From contig NC_088677.1 of the NCBI RefSeq assembly GCF_950023065.1, positions 67,667,469 through 67,731,468 on the forward strand: 64,000 nt of DNA, given 5' to 3'. Below are positions 55,815-64,000 of the stretch, one piece after another (the first letter of the stretch is position 1; each line of letters starts with the position of its first letter). Source of the stretch: Planococcus citri (Eukaryota > Arthropoda > Insecta > Hemiptera > Pseudococcidae). A program made the translations under genes and the position numbers. Below the pieces are notes generated by a model. It was not told the origin of the DNA. It ran no database searches and saw nothing but the letters and a program-made list of their open reading frames with translations.

Positions 55815-57589
55815 TCTATTAAATAAAGCGCCAGCCCAAAAAATACCCGAAAAATAAACGAAAAATACGTGAAAAATCAAAAAAAAATTATTTAGCCCGT
55901 TCTATGGCACCTAGAAAGCTAATTTTTTTTTTAATCGAAACCTTAACGTTTCTACAATAAGAAAAAAATGATCAGACCAACAAATTTTGATGTTAAAGGG
56001 CCCAAATTTCGAGTTGAAATGGGCTGTTTTTGCCGTTTTTTCGATTATTCTGCAATATATCGAAAACGAAAAAAAAGATGAAGGTGGTTAATGTCTCATT
56101 TTAAAGAGCATTAAATTTTGCACATTTCCCTCACTGACATTACCCCTCTAGGGTGCTTCGTTTTTGAGCTATTTTAAATTCAAATTTTGAATTTCAGTTA
56201 TACAATTTTGAATTAAATTATCTCGAAAACTAAAAACGCTAGATGGGTAATGTAAACGAGGGAAATGTTCAAAATTCGATGCTCTTTGAAATGGTGTAAC
56301 CTGTTATCAGATCAAAATTGATCATCTGCGTCAAATTTACTGTTTAGTTCAAAAATACACAAAAAATTACTATAAAATACGTGAAAATCAAAAAAAAATA
56401 TCTAGCCCGTTCTATGGCACCTAGAAAGCTAATTTTTTTTTTAATCAACGCCTCAACTTCTCTAGAATATGAAAAAAATTATCAGACCAACCAATTTTTA
56501 AGTTAAAGGGCCCAAATTTCGAGTTTAAATGGGTCTATTCAGCGTTTGAATGAGATGCATGGATGTGCGGTGAGACGGGGTAGCAGGTAGCTAAAATCCT
56601 GTTTGCAATAGTAGAGCGGCGACATCGAGTCAGTGTTTTGTCAATGTTACCCCGCACCAACTCACCCTTAAACCAGTCCATCCTATTCATTCCATAACTC
56701 AGGTATCACCAAACACACCAAACACAGAAAAAACGTCTTTTGTTGAGAGATTGTCGGTTTTACACAACAATCAACATCCCAAGTTGAAAGTATTTTTTCT
56801 TTTTCATAAAAAAATCTATGAATAGATGGCAACTATAAAATACTTAAGTATAGATAGTGCAAAATGATTACACATTTCAGAGAATTGTGAGGTGTTAACG
56901 TCATCAAGTGAAGTTATCTATCAATCCATCTATCTACCTCATCTATGTACAATTGTACATATCTATCTCTATCAAATAAAGCGCCTCTCCCAAAAAATAC
57001 TCAAAAAATACATGGAAAAATACCAAAAAAATACCCGAAAAAATGCAACCTAGAGAGCTAATTTTTTTCATTTGACACGTTAACTTAATAATTAGGTATC
57101 TAGAATATACCTAGAAAAAATATACAGCTCAAAAAATTTTGAAATTAAAGGACCGGTCCAAATCTTGAGTTTAAAAATGAGCTGTTCTTGCCATTTTTTC
57201 GATCATGCTCCAATGTATAGATTTACCAAAAACCAAAAAAGCAATAAAGATGGGTAATGTCTCTTTTTAGAGAGTATTAAATTTTTGAACATTTCTCGCT
57301 CTTACATTAAGTTACCCTCTAGGGTTCTTAGTCCTTGAGCTATTTTGAATACAAATTTTGAATTTCGGTTACAAAATTTTGAATTAAATTAATCTCAAAA
57401 ACTAACAATGCTAAATGGGTTATGTAAGCGAGACAAATGTTCAAAGTTTCATACTCTTTGAATGAGGAAGGGTACAATAGAGGGGGGTTTGGGGGCGCAG
57501 CCCCCAAGAGCGAGTTCCGAGGGCGAAGCCCGAGGAACGAGTAACGGGGGTTGGGCCGCGAAGCGGCCAGGGGGCCGTAGGTCCCCTAG
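55815..57589 (+). mobile_element. Non-autonomous Helitron-like element
   Basis: It begins TCTATTAAATAAAGCGCC and ends with a GC-rich hairpin (GGGGGCC-GTA-GGTCCCC, 57569-57585) followed at once by CTAG (57586-57589). The preceding base is A and the following base is T, as expected for A|T insertion without duplication. A TC start, a terminal hairpin plus CTRR and no inverted repeats are the Helitron layout. Inside, three diverged copies of a 200-600-bp unit (from 55822, 56345 and 56968) share AAATAAAGCGCC and the AGCCCGTTCTATGGCACCTA segment. No Rep/helicase frame. The paralogous flank of gene 8 (60730-60745) lacks it. Confidence 0.8.
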
Positions 57590-57590
57590 T
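57480..57590. repeat. GC-rich 3' terminus of the Helitron-like element
   Basis: A stretch of GGGGGCGCAGCCCCC, CGAGGGCGAAGCCCGAGG and GGCCGCGAAGCGGCC palindromes, in sharp contrast to the AT-rich surroundings. It gives several short hairpins before the terminal one. The frame at 57462-57647 is a by-product. Confidence 0.7.
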
Positions 57591-57749
57591 AATAAAATAC
57601 TTATACTGAAACTGATTAACCGAATGGCAATGGCGAATGCAACGTGACTTCTACTGATTACAATACTGCTCGATTTACTGGACAGGATGCTGAATGGTTG
57701 GTGCTGATAATATCAATATGCGACATACGAAAACTATATAAGTCTAGGA

Positions 57750-58020
57750 GTATACAGGGTGTCCGGGGAGCGGTGGTACGACTAGGAAAAAGGTCTCGAG
57801 TCCCCTCAATTTGCAAGTTAGGCAACCAAAAAGTCATGTAGGTAATTTTATTTATTTTTCAAAATACTATACCAACCCACCCTACATGTACATGGTCAAA
57901 ATTGGATATTGGCTCTTGGATTTTGAAAACGTATTTTTCTCGTGCAATTTTGAAGATAGGCTACACCTTTACATAACCATCTTTCTTAGTCGTACCCGCC
58001 TACCCGGTTGTATCCAAATC
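57750..58020. mobile_element. Possible old MITE (ACAGGGTGTCCGGGGAG)
   Basis: ACAGGGTGTCCGGGGAGCGG near 57756 is weakly mirrored near 57988-58012 (CGTACCCGCCTACCCGGTTG). A copy of the left end, GTGTCCGGGGAGTGGTGG, occurs at 60966 in the next duplicated unit, so it predates the duplication. Confidence 0.35.
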
Positions 58021-59471
58021 TGAAATTTGTAAACTCGCTGGATGCTTCAAAAAAGTTGATTTGTGAGTTTTTTCGTGTCAAGCTCAAGTGATCGTTTTCT
58101 GCTGAAACTCACAAATTGGTCAAAAATTCACTTTTGAACTCACCCTTCTAAAATTTCACGGTAACCACCTAGAACAACTCAGAGAGTGCTCAACGAGCAC
58201 TGACCAAAGTTGTAGGTGCTCAAGTTCATTTTTGGCCTTTCCAGAGCGATTTTAAACTTCGTCTGGAAAAAAATTTAAGAATCACAGGAGGTTCCAGAGT
58301 GCCTCAAAACTATAAGTAAGTTGTAGTTTGTTGTGTATGATTCGTATTTGGTAAAAAATTTATATTTCAAAAAAAAGTTTTAAAATCTTTTATTTTTTTT
58401 AATTTTTAAAAATTCACCAAAAATCCAAAAATTGAGCTTCGTTTAAATTAGAAAATGTGAGTTCAAAAAGTTCCCCTATAGCACCTACCTACTAATAAAC
58501 ATGAACTAAAAAAAAACTCAAAATGTTTTTATGAATAACACAAAGCTAAAGCCATTTCATTCTGAGCATCTACGTAAGATAATTTAGCGAACTTTTCAGC
58601 AGGGCCTATTTTAAGGATTTTTTGGAGCAGCTACACAACACAAACTGAAATTTTTTGGGATTCATCTTATAGGATACCCCCTCCCCCTCCACAAAAAAAG
58701 AGAAAAAATTCTTGCAAATTTTTCATATTTTTAAAACCCAATTTCTTACATCGAAAATAATGTGGTTTTATTCTGAGAAATTATCAATTTTTCAAAGCTT
58801 TTGTCCTAGCTTTGCTCGGACAGATTTTGATTCTGCTTCGCAAAAATCAACTTCAGAAATTTACTTAATAAACCTAACCAAATCAATATAAGGTTGATAC
58901 CGGTGCAAAAAAGTGCGAAATAACGAAGAAAAGGGCGAAATTTCATTCAAAAATACAAAAAAGTACAAAATTTTGGCGTTGGAACTTTTATGCATATGAA
59001 AATTATTATTTGGTACCTCACAAATTGTGAGTTTTCTATGTAAATTTTTCGACCTCGTTTCGCTTTGGCAAAACCGAAAATTTTCCAAAAATTATGTGAT
59101 GTCCGATGTCCTCTTTTTAAATTCCATTTTTACAGACCAAAATTGCGATAAATTTTTTTAACAATTTTACAAAGATAAAAAAAAAGTGGTTGAATTCATA
59201 ATAAGTTATTATTCAAAAATATAAATGAAAGAGTGAAAGAGAACCGTCACAAATCGATTTTAATGCTGAAAAAGAGCAAACTTAGTAGCTAACATTAAAA
59301 ACTGCATGTTACCAATAAAGCAAATACCCAACTCTTAAATTATAAACTACGAATAAAAATACTCATTAGTCATAAGATTCAGCAAATGAAGGAAAACGAT
59401 AAATACTTTCACGAAAGATGTCCCGTAAAAATGAAAATACTAGAAGAAACAGAATAGGTACAGGAAGTTTT
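58020..59471 (-). other. Intergenic DNA and 3' flank of gene 8
   Basis: 58037-58480 is a diverged copy of 61515-62110. The gene 8 3' flank carries TTTAAT at 59259-59264 (ATTAAA on the minus strand). No further gene. Confidence 0.5.
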
Positions 59472-60593
59472 TCACTTATGAAGAAGTACAATAAGCATTT
59501 CCGCCATCAAATCAGGATGAAACGAAGTAAGAACTTTCCAAATTTCAGAGTCCTTCACATTCGCCGAATGCCCATGCAACTTGATAAATTCTAGAGCTTC
59601 CGTCTTCAACCAAACTGCATCATGAATATGAGCCAGGATCAAAATCTTGATCGCGTTGTCTTTAGATAACTGCTTCGCCAACGTTTCTTCACACAAGTCC
59701 ATTAGTTCTTTCAAATCGTACTTATTCGCTGCAGGCAGTATTTCGTAAACCAATTTCTTAAAATTTTTCACCTTTCCACAATAAATATAACGTAATATCT
59801 CTTCGAAAACGTCTTGACCGATGTCTGAAATCTTAACAACGTTTGTCGCATTCTCTCGCATATCATTTCGGAACATGGCATCGAACACTGGACTACGAGC
59901 AGCTAAAATACCCTTATAAACGTGGTATTCTCGATCTTTAACTTGTATGGTTACGTCACTGAAATTTTTATCGGCGAATAAACGTTCCAAGTCGTTAGAG
60001 AGACTGAAATTAAGAATTTCACGCGATTTATTTTCTTTTTCAGTCATTACACAATAAAAGATTTTGCAAAAAATCTTCAGTTCATCTTTTACAGCCCAGT
60101 TTGCAGCATGAATTCTTTTAACGTATTCACGAAAACCAACGTACGTCTTCCACTGTACATTACCGTTATTTTTGATTTCGAATTTCCTCTTCTTTGTGCC
60201 AAATTTACTGCTGGACTTTAGAACAGAAAATTCTACTTCCCCTAATACAGCATCGCAGTCACGGAGAGAATCATTAACATGAACACACAAAAAAAGTGAC
60301 AGGAATTCAGCGCACTCGGTGTTGTTGCTGTCCTTGTAGTTTTTCAATTCCAAGTAATATTCGAAATCTCCATCGACAGAAGACTGCATTACAGATTCCT
60401 TATGTACATTCGCATATGCCGTATCCACAACGTCGTAAGTTCTGATACACCACGTGAAATCGCATCCTTTCATGTTATGGTACTCGTTGCATTGATCCTC
60501 AGCAGGACGAGAGCTTTTACTATCACTGGTGTTATCTGCCATTGGTATTATCTGAGAGCTACGTCTTGTTCCTGTTCTATTCGTTTTAGGCAT
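59472..60593 (-). CDS. MATH-BTB protein 8 (SPOP/TDPOZ-like), subfamily C
   Basis: 373 residues, intronless. On the minus strand a CTGCTTTCAG acceptor at 60615-60614 is followed 20 bases later by the ATG (MPKTN) at 60593. The donor GTAAGC at 60689 gives a 76-base 5'-UTR intron. MATH covers about 50-195 (FTWCIRTY; VLGEVEFSVLKSS), BTB about 210-315 (FSDVTIQVKDREYHVYKGIL, YIYCGKVKN), then a BACK-like tail (AIKILILAHIHDAVWLKTEA) to LLHK. It is the intact sister of gene 7 and about 3.5 kb from gene 9. The extension of the frame upstream of the acceptor is not used. Probable cullin-3 adaptor. Confidence 0.9.
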   Translation of the reverse strand: MPKTNRTGTRRSSQIIPMADNTSDSKSSRPAEDQCNEYHNMKGCDFTWCIRTYDVVDTAYANVHKESVMQSSVDGDFEYYLELKNYKDSNNTECAEFLSLFLCVHVNDSLRDCDAVLGEVEFSVLKSSSKFGTKKRKFEIKNNGNVQWKTYVGFREYVKRIHAANWAVKDELKIFCKIFYCVMTEKENKSREILNFSLSNDLERLFADKNFSDVTIQVKDREYHVYKGILAARSPVFDAMFRNDMRENATNVVKISDIGQDVFEEILRYIYCGKVKNFKKLVYEILPAANKYDLKELMDLCEETLAKQLSKDNAIKILILAHIHDAVWLKTEALEFIKLHGHSANVKDSEIWKVLTSFHPDLMAEMLIVLLHK

Positions 60594-60689
60594 TTCAAAA
60601 CTGAATCGATGAACTGAAAGCAGAACCGCACAAAACTGTTGTAAGAGAATAACATACGTTATCAATTGCCTATATATATATACGCTTAC

Positions 60690-63100
60690 CTTTGAATTTG
60701 AACGAGATCGGAAAGTATAAGTATAATAATTACTTCATTTTCTAATAAAATATATTACTGAAACTGATTAACCGAATGGCGAATACATTGCAACGTGACT
60801 TCTACTGATTACAGTGATTACAGCTCGATTTACGCCTTAGATTTATTTCTGGAGAGTTTCTGGAGAGTTACTGGAGAGGAGAGGATACTGCAGATGGTGC
60901 TGATAACACTGTGCATATGCATATAGCTGATGATTCATCCAGCCTGCTCCTAGGAGTGTACTAGGTGTCCGGGGAGTGGTGGTAACTTTAGATTTGGCTA
61001 GATAACGGGATACGCCTGGAAAAAAGGTTATGTGAACAGTGAAGGTGCGTCTTATCTTCAAAATTCAAGGAGGAAAATACGTTTTCAAAATCCAATGTAG
61101 GTATTTTGAAAAGAAATCACTCTCCTGTAAAATTACACTTTTTTGAGATGTAATGTAACCTTATTACTCCGAAGGGCGAAGGTGCGATAAGGTCTCAAAG
61201 TCTCAAACTCTGATATCAAACATTTCAACTGCTCAAATTGGTTTTTGATTTTTGGCGAATTTTAGAAAATTCTTTTATTCTTTAAGCCTACCAAAGTTTA
61301 CTCGTTGTATACCATCTTTGAAAATTTTATTTTTTCACTTTCCTGGAATTTACAAATCGGTCAAAAATCTACAATTCAACTCTTACTCTTAAAATTTCAC
61401 GATAGGTATAAAACGATTGACAGGGTGCTCAATACGCACCGACCAAAGAAAGATATAGGTGCTCAAGTTCATTTTTGACACCTGCAAAACGATTTGAAGT
61501 TACTGGGGAAATTTGTAAATTTGCTGAATGCTCCAAAAAAGTCGATTTGCGAGTTTTTTCGTGTCGAGTGATCATTTTGGATTGGTATACACACAGCCGA
61601 TTTCTTGTCGAAAAAACTTTTCATGCCTTCTTTGAAAATTTGACTTTTAAAATTAATTTTCAATTTTTCAGTTTTTCTGATGAAACTTACAAATTGGTCA
61701 AAGATCCACTTTTGAACTCACCCTTCTAAAATGTCGTGTAACCAACTGAACGACTGAAAGAGTGCTCAACAAGCACCGACCAAAGTTGTAAGTGCTCAAG
61801 TTCATTTTTGGCCTTTCCAGAGCGATTTGAAACTTCTGGAAAAAATTAAAGAATCGCAGGAGGTTCCAGATTGGCTCAAAACTATAAGTAAGTTGTAGTT
61901 TGTTGTGTATGATTCGTATTGGTTCACTTTACTCAAAAAATTTACATTTCATGAAAAAGTTTTGAAATCTTTTATTTTTTTAAATTTTCAAAAATTTACC
62001 AAAAATCCAAATTTGAACTTTCGCATCTGAAATGTTAGCTGCGAGGGTTTTAAGGCATCTTCTTCCGATCTAGCTCGGTTTCGTTTAAATCGGAAAATGT
62101 GAGTTCAAAAAGTTCCCCTATGACACTTACTACCTACTTACTACAACACTCAAAATGTTTTTTTGAATGACACAAAACTCGTACTTAGCCATTATTCTGA
62201 GCATTTAAGATAATTTTAGCGAACAGATGTGATTTTATTTTTAACGTGAAGTTGTTGAAAAAAATGAATTATTCTATGTGACTTTTTCTGATTTTCCAAG
62301 ATGCTTTAACAAAGTTGAACTAGACGTTCGTAACATCTAAAAAGTAGCCTACAAATAACACTTTCATTTGCACCAAATTTAAATGTTACCCAGAGCATTT
62401 CAAAATAAAAACCGATGTTATTTGCCCACTTACTAATAAAAATAAAAAAAATACACACCTATACCAAAAATGAAAATCAACTCATGAAAATGTTATTAAA
62501 TTCAAAATTGAATCGTGTTGTACAAATTCTGATTTTTTTTTTTTTTTTAATTACTTACCTATAAAACAAAAGTTTTTTTGCTAGTTGAAAGTTGAATGTT
62601 TAAAATCACGTTCAAAATTTAAAACATGTGATCACAAAAACTCAATTTTTTATTGCAAACTTGATTTTACTTTTTTCCCACGTACTTACACATGATGGTT
62701 AAAAAATATGATTATAGGTAAAGGTATGTACGTATGTACTTGCAAGTTGCAACACATGTCCCATAATCGAAATGTGATAAATTTTATCAACAATTTTACC
62801 AAGATAAAAAAAATGTGGTGGTATTACGAGAAATTGAATTCATGATATTATGCAAAAATATAAATGAAAGAGAACCGTCACCAATCGATTTTAATGCTGC
62901 AAAAGAGCAAACTTAGTTTCTAAATTCTAACGCTAAAAAATTGTAGGTACATGATAATCAGTATACTTAAGCAAACTCTTAAATTATAAACTACGAATAA
63001 AAATACTCTTAACATTCAGCAAATGAGGGAAAACGATAAATGCGTTCACGAAAGATGTACCTACCGTAAAAATTAAATAAAAAAGTAAAACTAGAAGAAA
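60690..63100. other. Promoter side of gene 8 and 3' flank of gene 9
   Basis: 60690-61100 matches the gene 7 upstream flank on both sides of the Helitron-like element. 61515-62110 matches 58037-58480. 62130-62400 matches 50313-50560 and 52136-52170. TTTAAT at 62890-62895 is the likely poly(A) signal of gene 9. No other gene. Confidence 0.5.
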
Positions 63101-63158
63101 GAATTCTTGAAACAGATTAACAGAATACCTATTACCTATACTTATGGGAAGTTTTTCG

Positions 63159-64000
63159 TCACATACTCGTATTAAGAAGTACAGTAAGCATCTCCGCCAT
63201 CAAATCAGGATGAAACGAAGTAAGATCGTTCCAAATTTCAGAGCTCTTCACATCCGCCCAATTTGCATGCAATTTAATAAATTCAAGAGCTTCGGTTTTC
63301 AACCAAACTGCATGATGAGTATGAGCCAGTATCAAAATCTTGATCGCGTTATCCTTAGATAATTGCTCCGCTAATGTTTCTTCACACAAGATCATTAGTT
63401 GTTTCAAGTCGTACTTTTTCGCTGCAGGCAGTATTTCGCAAACCAATTTCTCCAAATTTTTCACCTTTCCACAATAAATATAATGTAATATCTCTTCGAA
63501 AACGTCTTGACCAATGTCTGAAATCTTAACAACGTTGGTCACATTCTCTTGCATATCGTTTCGGAACATGGCATCAAACACTGGACTACGAGCAGCTAAA
63601 ATACCCTTATAAACGTGATATTCTCGATCTTTAACTTGTATGGTCACGTCACTGAAATTTTTATCAGCGAATAAACGTTCCAAGTCATAAGAGAGACTCG
63701 AATCAAGAATTTCACGCGATTTATTTTCTTTTTCAATCCTTATGCAATAGGAAATTTGGCAAAAAATTGCCAGCCTATCACGAACAACCCAGTTTGCTGC
63801 ATGAGTTCTCTTAATATATTCGTGAAAACCTACATAATTCCACAACTGCATGTTACCGTTATTTCTGATTTCGAATTTTCTCTTCTTCGAGCCAAATTTA
63901 CCGTTGGACTTCAAAACGGAAAATTCCACTTCCCCTAACACAGCATCGCAGTCGTGACGAGAATCTCCAACACGGAAACACAAAAAAATTGACAGGAATT
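63159..64000 (-). CDS. MATH-BTB protein 9 (partial, runs off the window), subfamily C
   Basis: The minus-strand frame is open from the window edge (FLSIFLCFRVGDSRHDCDAV) to the stop at 63159. The start codon and the first half of MATH lie beyond 64000. Visible are the second half of MATH (VLGEVEFSVLKSN, LAIFCQISYC), BTB (FSDVTIQVKDREYHVYKGIL, YIYCGKVKN) and the BACK-like tail ending LLNTSM. The GTGTTTCCGTGTT at the point where gene 7 carries its MITE is uninterrupted here. No breaks are seen in the part present. Confidence 0.87.
   Translation of the reverse strand, partial: FLSIFLCFRVGDSRHDCDAVLGEVEFSVLKSNGKFGSKKRKFEIRNNGNMQLWNYVGFHEYIKRTHAANWVVRDRLAIFCQISYCIRIEKENKSREILDSSLSYDLERLFADKNFSDVTIQVKDREYHVYKGILAARSPVFDAMFRNDMQENVTNVVKISDIGQDVFEEILHYIYCGKVKNLEKLVCEILPAAKKYDLKQLMILCEETLAEQLSKDNAIKILILAHTHHAVWLKTEALEFIKLHANWADVKSSEIWNDLTSFHPDLMAEMLTVLLNTSM

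Larger units (their letters stand above)
50300..64000. repeat. Tandemly duplicated gene units (genes 7, 8 and 9)
   Basis: Three copies of one unit (3' flank, intronless MATH-BTB gene on the minus strand, 5'-UTR intron, upstream flank) follow one another. Stop codons lie at 53102, 59472 and 63159. Shared flank markers include AACACTCAAAATG at about 50349 and 62145, with a diverged copy near 58520. CGATTTTAATGCTG lies at about 52868, 59256 and 62887, and TACGCTTACCTTTGA at 55759 and 60681. The first unit is longer because of later insertions. Confidence 0.8.

Overview
This is an AT-rich eukaryotic nuclear window: introns with GT/AG borders, AATAAA signals, dense DNA transposons, fold-back elements, a tRNA-derived SINE and one LTR element. 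An insect odorant-binding protein gene, frequent TAGGTA/GTACCT simple motifs and a nuclear copy of an insect-type COX1 fragment (UGA read as Trp, AGA as Ser) point to an insect. My guess is a hemipteran, possibly a scale insect or mealybug; the species is inference.

Layout. Positions 1-9300 hold the end of an intron full of palindromic GTTCGCGAAC repeats, the last coding exon of an acidic, CtBP-motif-bearing probable transcriptional regulator, and its very long 3' UTR. Positions 9700-18300 are almost all mobile DNA: a fold-back MITE array, a 1.45-kb element with perfect 33-bp inverted repeats, a SINE, and a mariner-type element nested in a pogo-type element. Positions 19056-20197 carry a complete seven-exon classical six-cysteine odorant-binding protein. 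Positions 20557-22748 are a long fold-back element with a COX1 fragment captured in one arm. Positions 23100-28850 are degenerate tandem repeats, MITEs, and a young LTR retrotransposon that encodes only Gag, itself inserted in a MITE.

From 29.4 kb to the end lies a tandem family of MATH-BTB genes (SPOP/TDPOZ-like, probable CUL3 substrate adaptors). Six are on the plus strand (29.5, 31.6, 34.1, 38.7, 41.6, 45.6 kb) and three on the minus strand (53.1, 59.5, 63.2 kb, the last cut by the window edge). Eight of the nine show an intronless coding region preceded by a short 5'-UTR intron (the ninth lacks its start in this window), so they arose by DNA duplication rather than retroposition. Three subfamilies are visible: A (genes 1-2), B (genes 4-6) and C (genes 3, 7-9). 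A LITAF-domain gene lies between the plus and minus arrays.

The minus-strand copies lie in roughly 3.3-3.7-kb duplicated units. The 53-kb copy has been hit repeatedly: a Helitron-like element at its 5' end, a fold-back element with TAA duplications in its 5'-UTR intron, and a TTAA-flanked piggyBac-like MITE inside the MATH coding sequence. The last splits an otherwise open reading frame. A further 1.5-kb inverted-repeat element lies downstream. The sister units give near-empty sites for several of these insertions, which makes the locus a readable record of gene birth and death.
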